5,628 nt of DNA from an uncultured Collinsella sp. (GTDB taxonomy: Bacteria > Actinomycetota > Coriobacteriia > Coriobacteriales > Coriobacteriaceae): NCBI GenBank assembly GCA_900757265.1, contig CAAENW010000003.1:1-5628 (forward strand), read 5' to 3'. Positions 5,395 through 5,628 of the stretch are shown here, in pieces. The stretch's first letter is position 1; every line of letters begins with the position of its first letter. Made by a program: the position numbers and the translations under genes. The notes below the pieces were generated by a model that saw nothing but the letters and a program-made list of their open reading frames with translations, had not been told where the DNA came from and searched no databases.

Positions 5395-5443
5395 CCAAAG
5401 AGACGCCGCCCCTTGCACACAACAAAGGACAGCGTCTCCCTGG
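5395..5443 (-). promoter_or_regulatory. 21-bp leader hairpin upstream of degV
   Basis: On the minus strand, bases 5443-5423 pair along their full length with 5415-5395 around a seven-base loop (UUGUGUG). There are 21 consecutive pairs, five of them G·U wobbles. On the plus strand those five positions would be A·C mismatches, so the fold suits minus-strand RNA, the sense of degV. The core is GAGACGCUGUCCUUUG against CAAGGGGCGGCGUCUC. The 3' arm includes UUU but no longer U-tract, so it is more likely an attenuator, stability element or protein site than a plain terminator. I match it to no known riboswitch. Confidence 0.65.
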
Positions 5444-5464
5444 AAAACTCCGTGCTTATCTGAG

Positions 5465-5493
5465 ATTCTACACGGTTTATTAAGGAGTGTTAC
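5465..5493 (-). promoter_or_regulatory. Candidate promoter of degV
   Basis: On the minus strand GTAACA (5493-5488, four of six to TTGACA) and TAGAAT (5470-5465, five of six to TATAAT) are separated by 17 bp. Transcription would begin near 5458, some 15 bases before the 21-bp hairpin, leaving a leader of about 145 bases before the degV start. Confidence 0.45.
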
Positions 5494-5502
5494 TTATTCC
5501 GC

Positions 5503-5532
5503 AAACGGTAGCTATACGCGATAAACGGTAGC
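5503..5532. repeat. Tandem 10-bp direct repeat AAACGGTAGC
   Basis: AAACGGTAGC occurs at 5503-5512 and again at 5523-5532, a 20-bp period, close to two helical turns. The pair lies just upstream of the candidate -35 of the degV promoter, where activator sites are common. The regulator is unknown. Confidence 0.5.
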
Positions 5533-5628
5533 AAGCAAGAATCCAGAACGCTCAACCCATTAGGAGAGTTCCGCCTAAAGGGTAACTACACAGGACCCCG
5601 CCGGGGCTGTTTGGGCTACCTCCCAAAA
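5533..5628. other. Intergenic end of window with two small inverted repeats
   Basis: No coding region is seen. CCCCGCCGGGG (5596-5606) is a short GC palindrome. TTTGGG at 5610-5615 pairs with CCCAAA at 5622-5627 around CTACCT. Together they could be the trailing terminator or leader structure of a gene beyond the window, but no clear T-run is visible before the sequence ends. Confidence 0.3.

Noticed and set aside
5316..5418. N-terminal extension of the DegV frame to a GTG at 5418
   Set aside because: The start would lie in the loop of the leader hairpin, and the extra residues show no DegV similarity.

Overview
This 5.6-kb window reads like part of the chromosome of a GC-rich anaerobic bacterium, most plausibly a gut Coriobacteriia (a Collinsella-like actinobacterium). 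That placement is an inference. It rests on the glycyl-radical enzyme activase, the high GC of the housekeeping genes (about 63-65% in sampled 60-base lines) and a DUF3990-type module of a kind I associate with gut anaerobes. No rRNA or other taxonomic marker is present. Every gene I can support lies on the minus strand, so transcription runs from right to left in these coordinates.

Right side (5628 to 3453), in transcription order. A non-coding regulatory region holds a direct repeat and a candidate promoter. It is followed by a leader with two strong consecutive hairpins and then a DegV/FakB-type fatty-acid-binding protein gene ending in a rho-independent terminator. A candidate promoter region then leads to pflA, the pyruvate formate-lyase activating enzyme. 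Its partner pflB is not in the window.

Middle (3430 to 1734). A short inverted repeat carrying a GGGGACAGACTTAAATGAGTG motif, which resembles sequences found near REP-associated transposases, sits exactly where a serine beta-lactamase-like gene has lost its front three-quarters. Only the last 73 codons remain. Next come two intact housekeeping genes close together: mtnN (MTA/SAH nucleosidase) and engB (ribosome-assembly GTPase).

Left side (1703 to 1). An AT-richer cassette (about 42-48% GC in sampled lines) encodes a DUF3990 protein with a probable ADP-ribosyltransferase-like fold. Its stop region overlaps, by 35 bp, the start of a helix-turn-helix protein. A perfect 47-bp inverted repeat, made of two 16-bp dyads, lies directly upstream. 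The arrangement is that of a toxin-antitoxin or defence-type two-gene operon with autoregulation and looks horizontally acquired. At the far left, a nearly complete 179-bp palindrome ending in TA dinucleotides looks like a small non-autonomous mobile element or a genome-wide hairpin repeat.

The most interesting items are the toxin-first DUF3990/HTH module with its paired operator, the structured degV leader whose wobble pairs fit only minus-strand RNA, the 179-bp hairpin element, and the repeat-associated truncation of the beta-lactamase-like gene.
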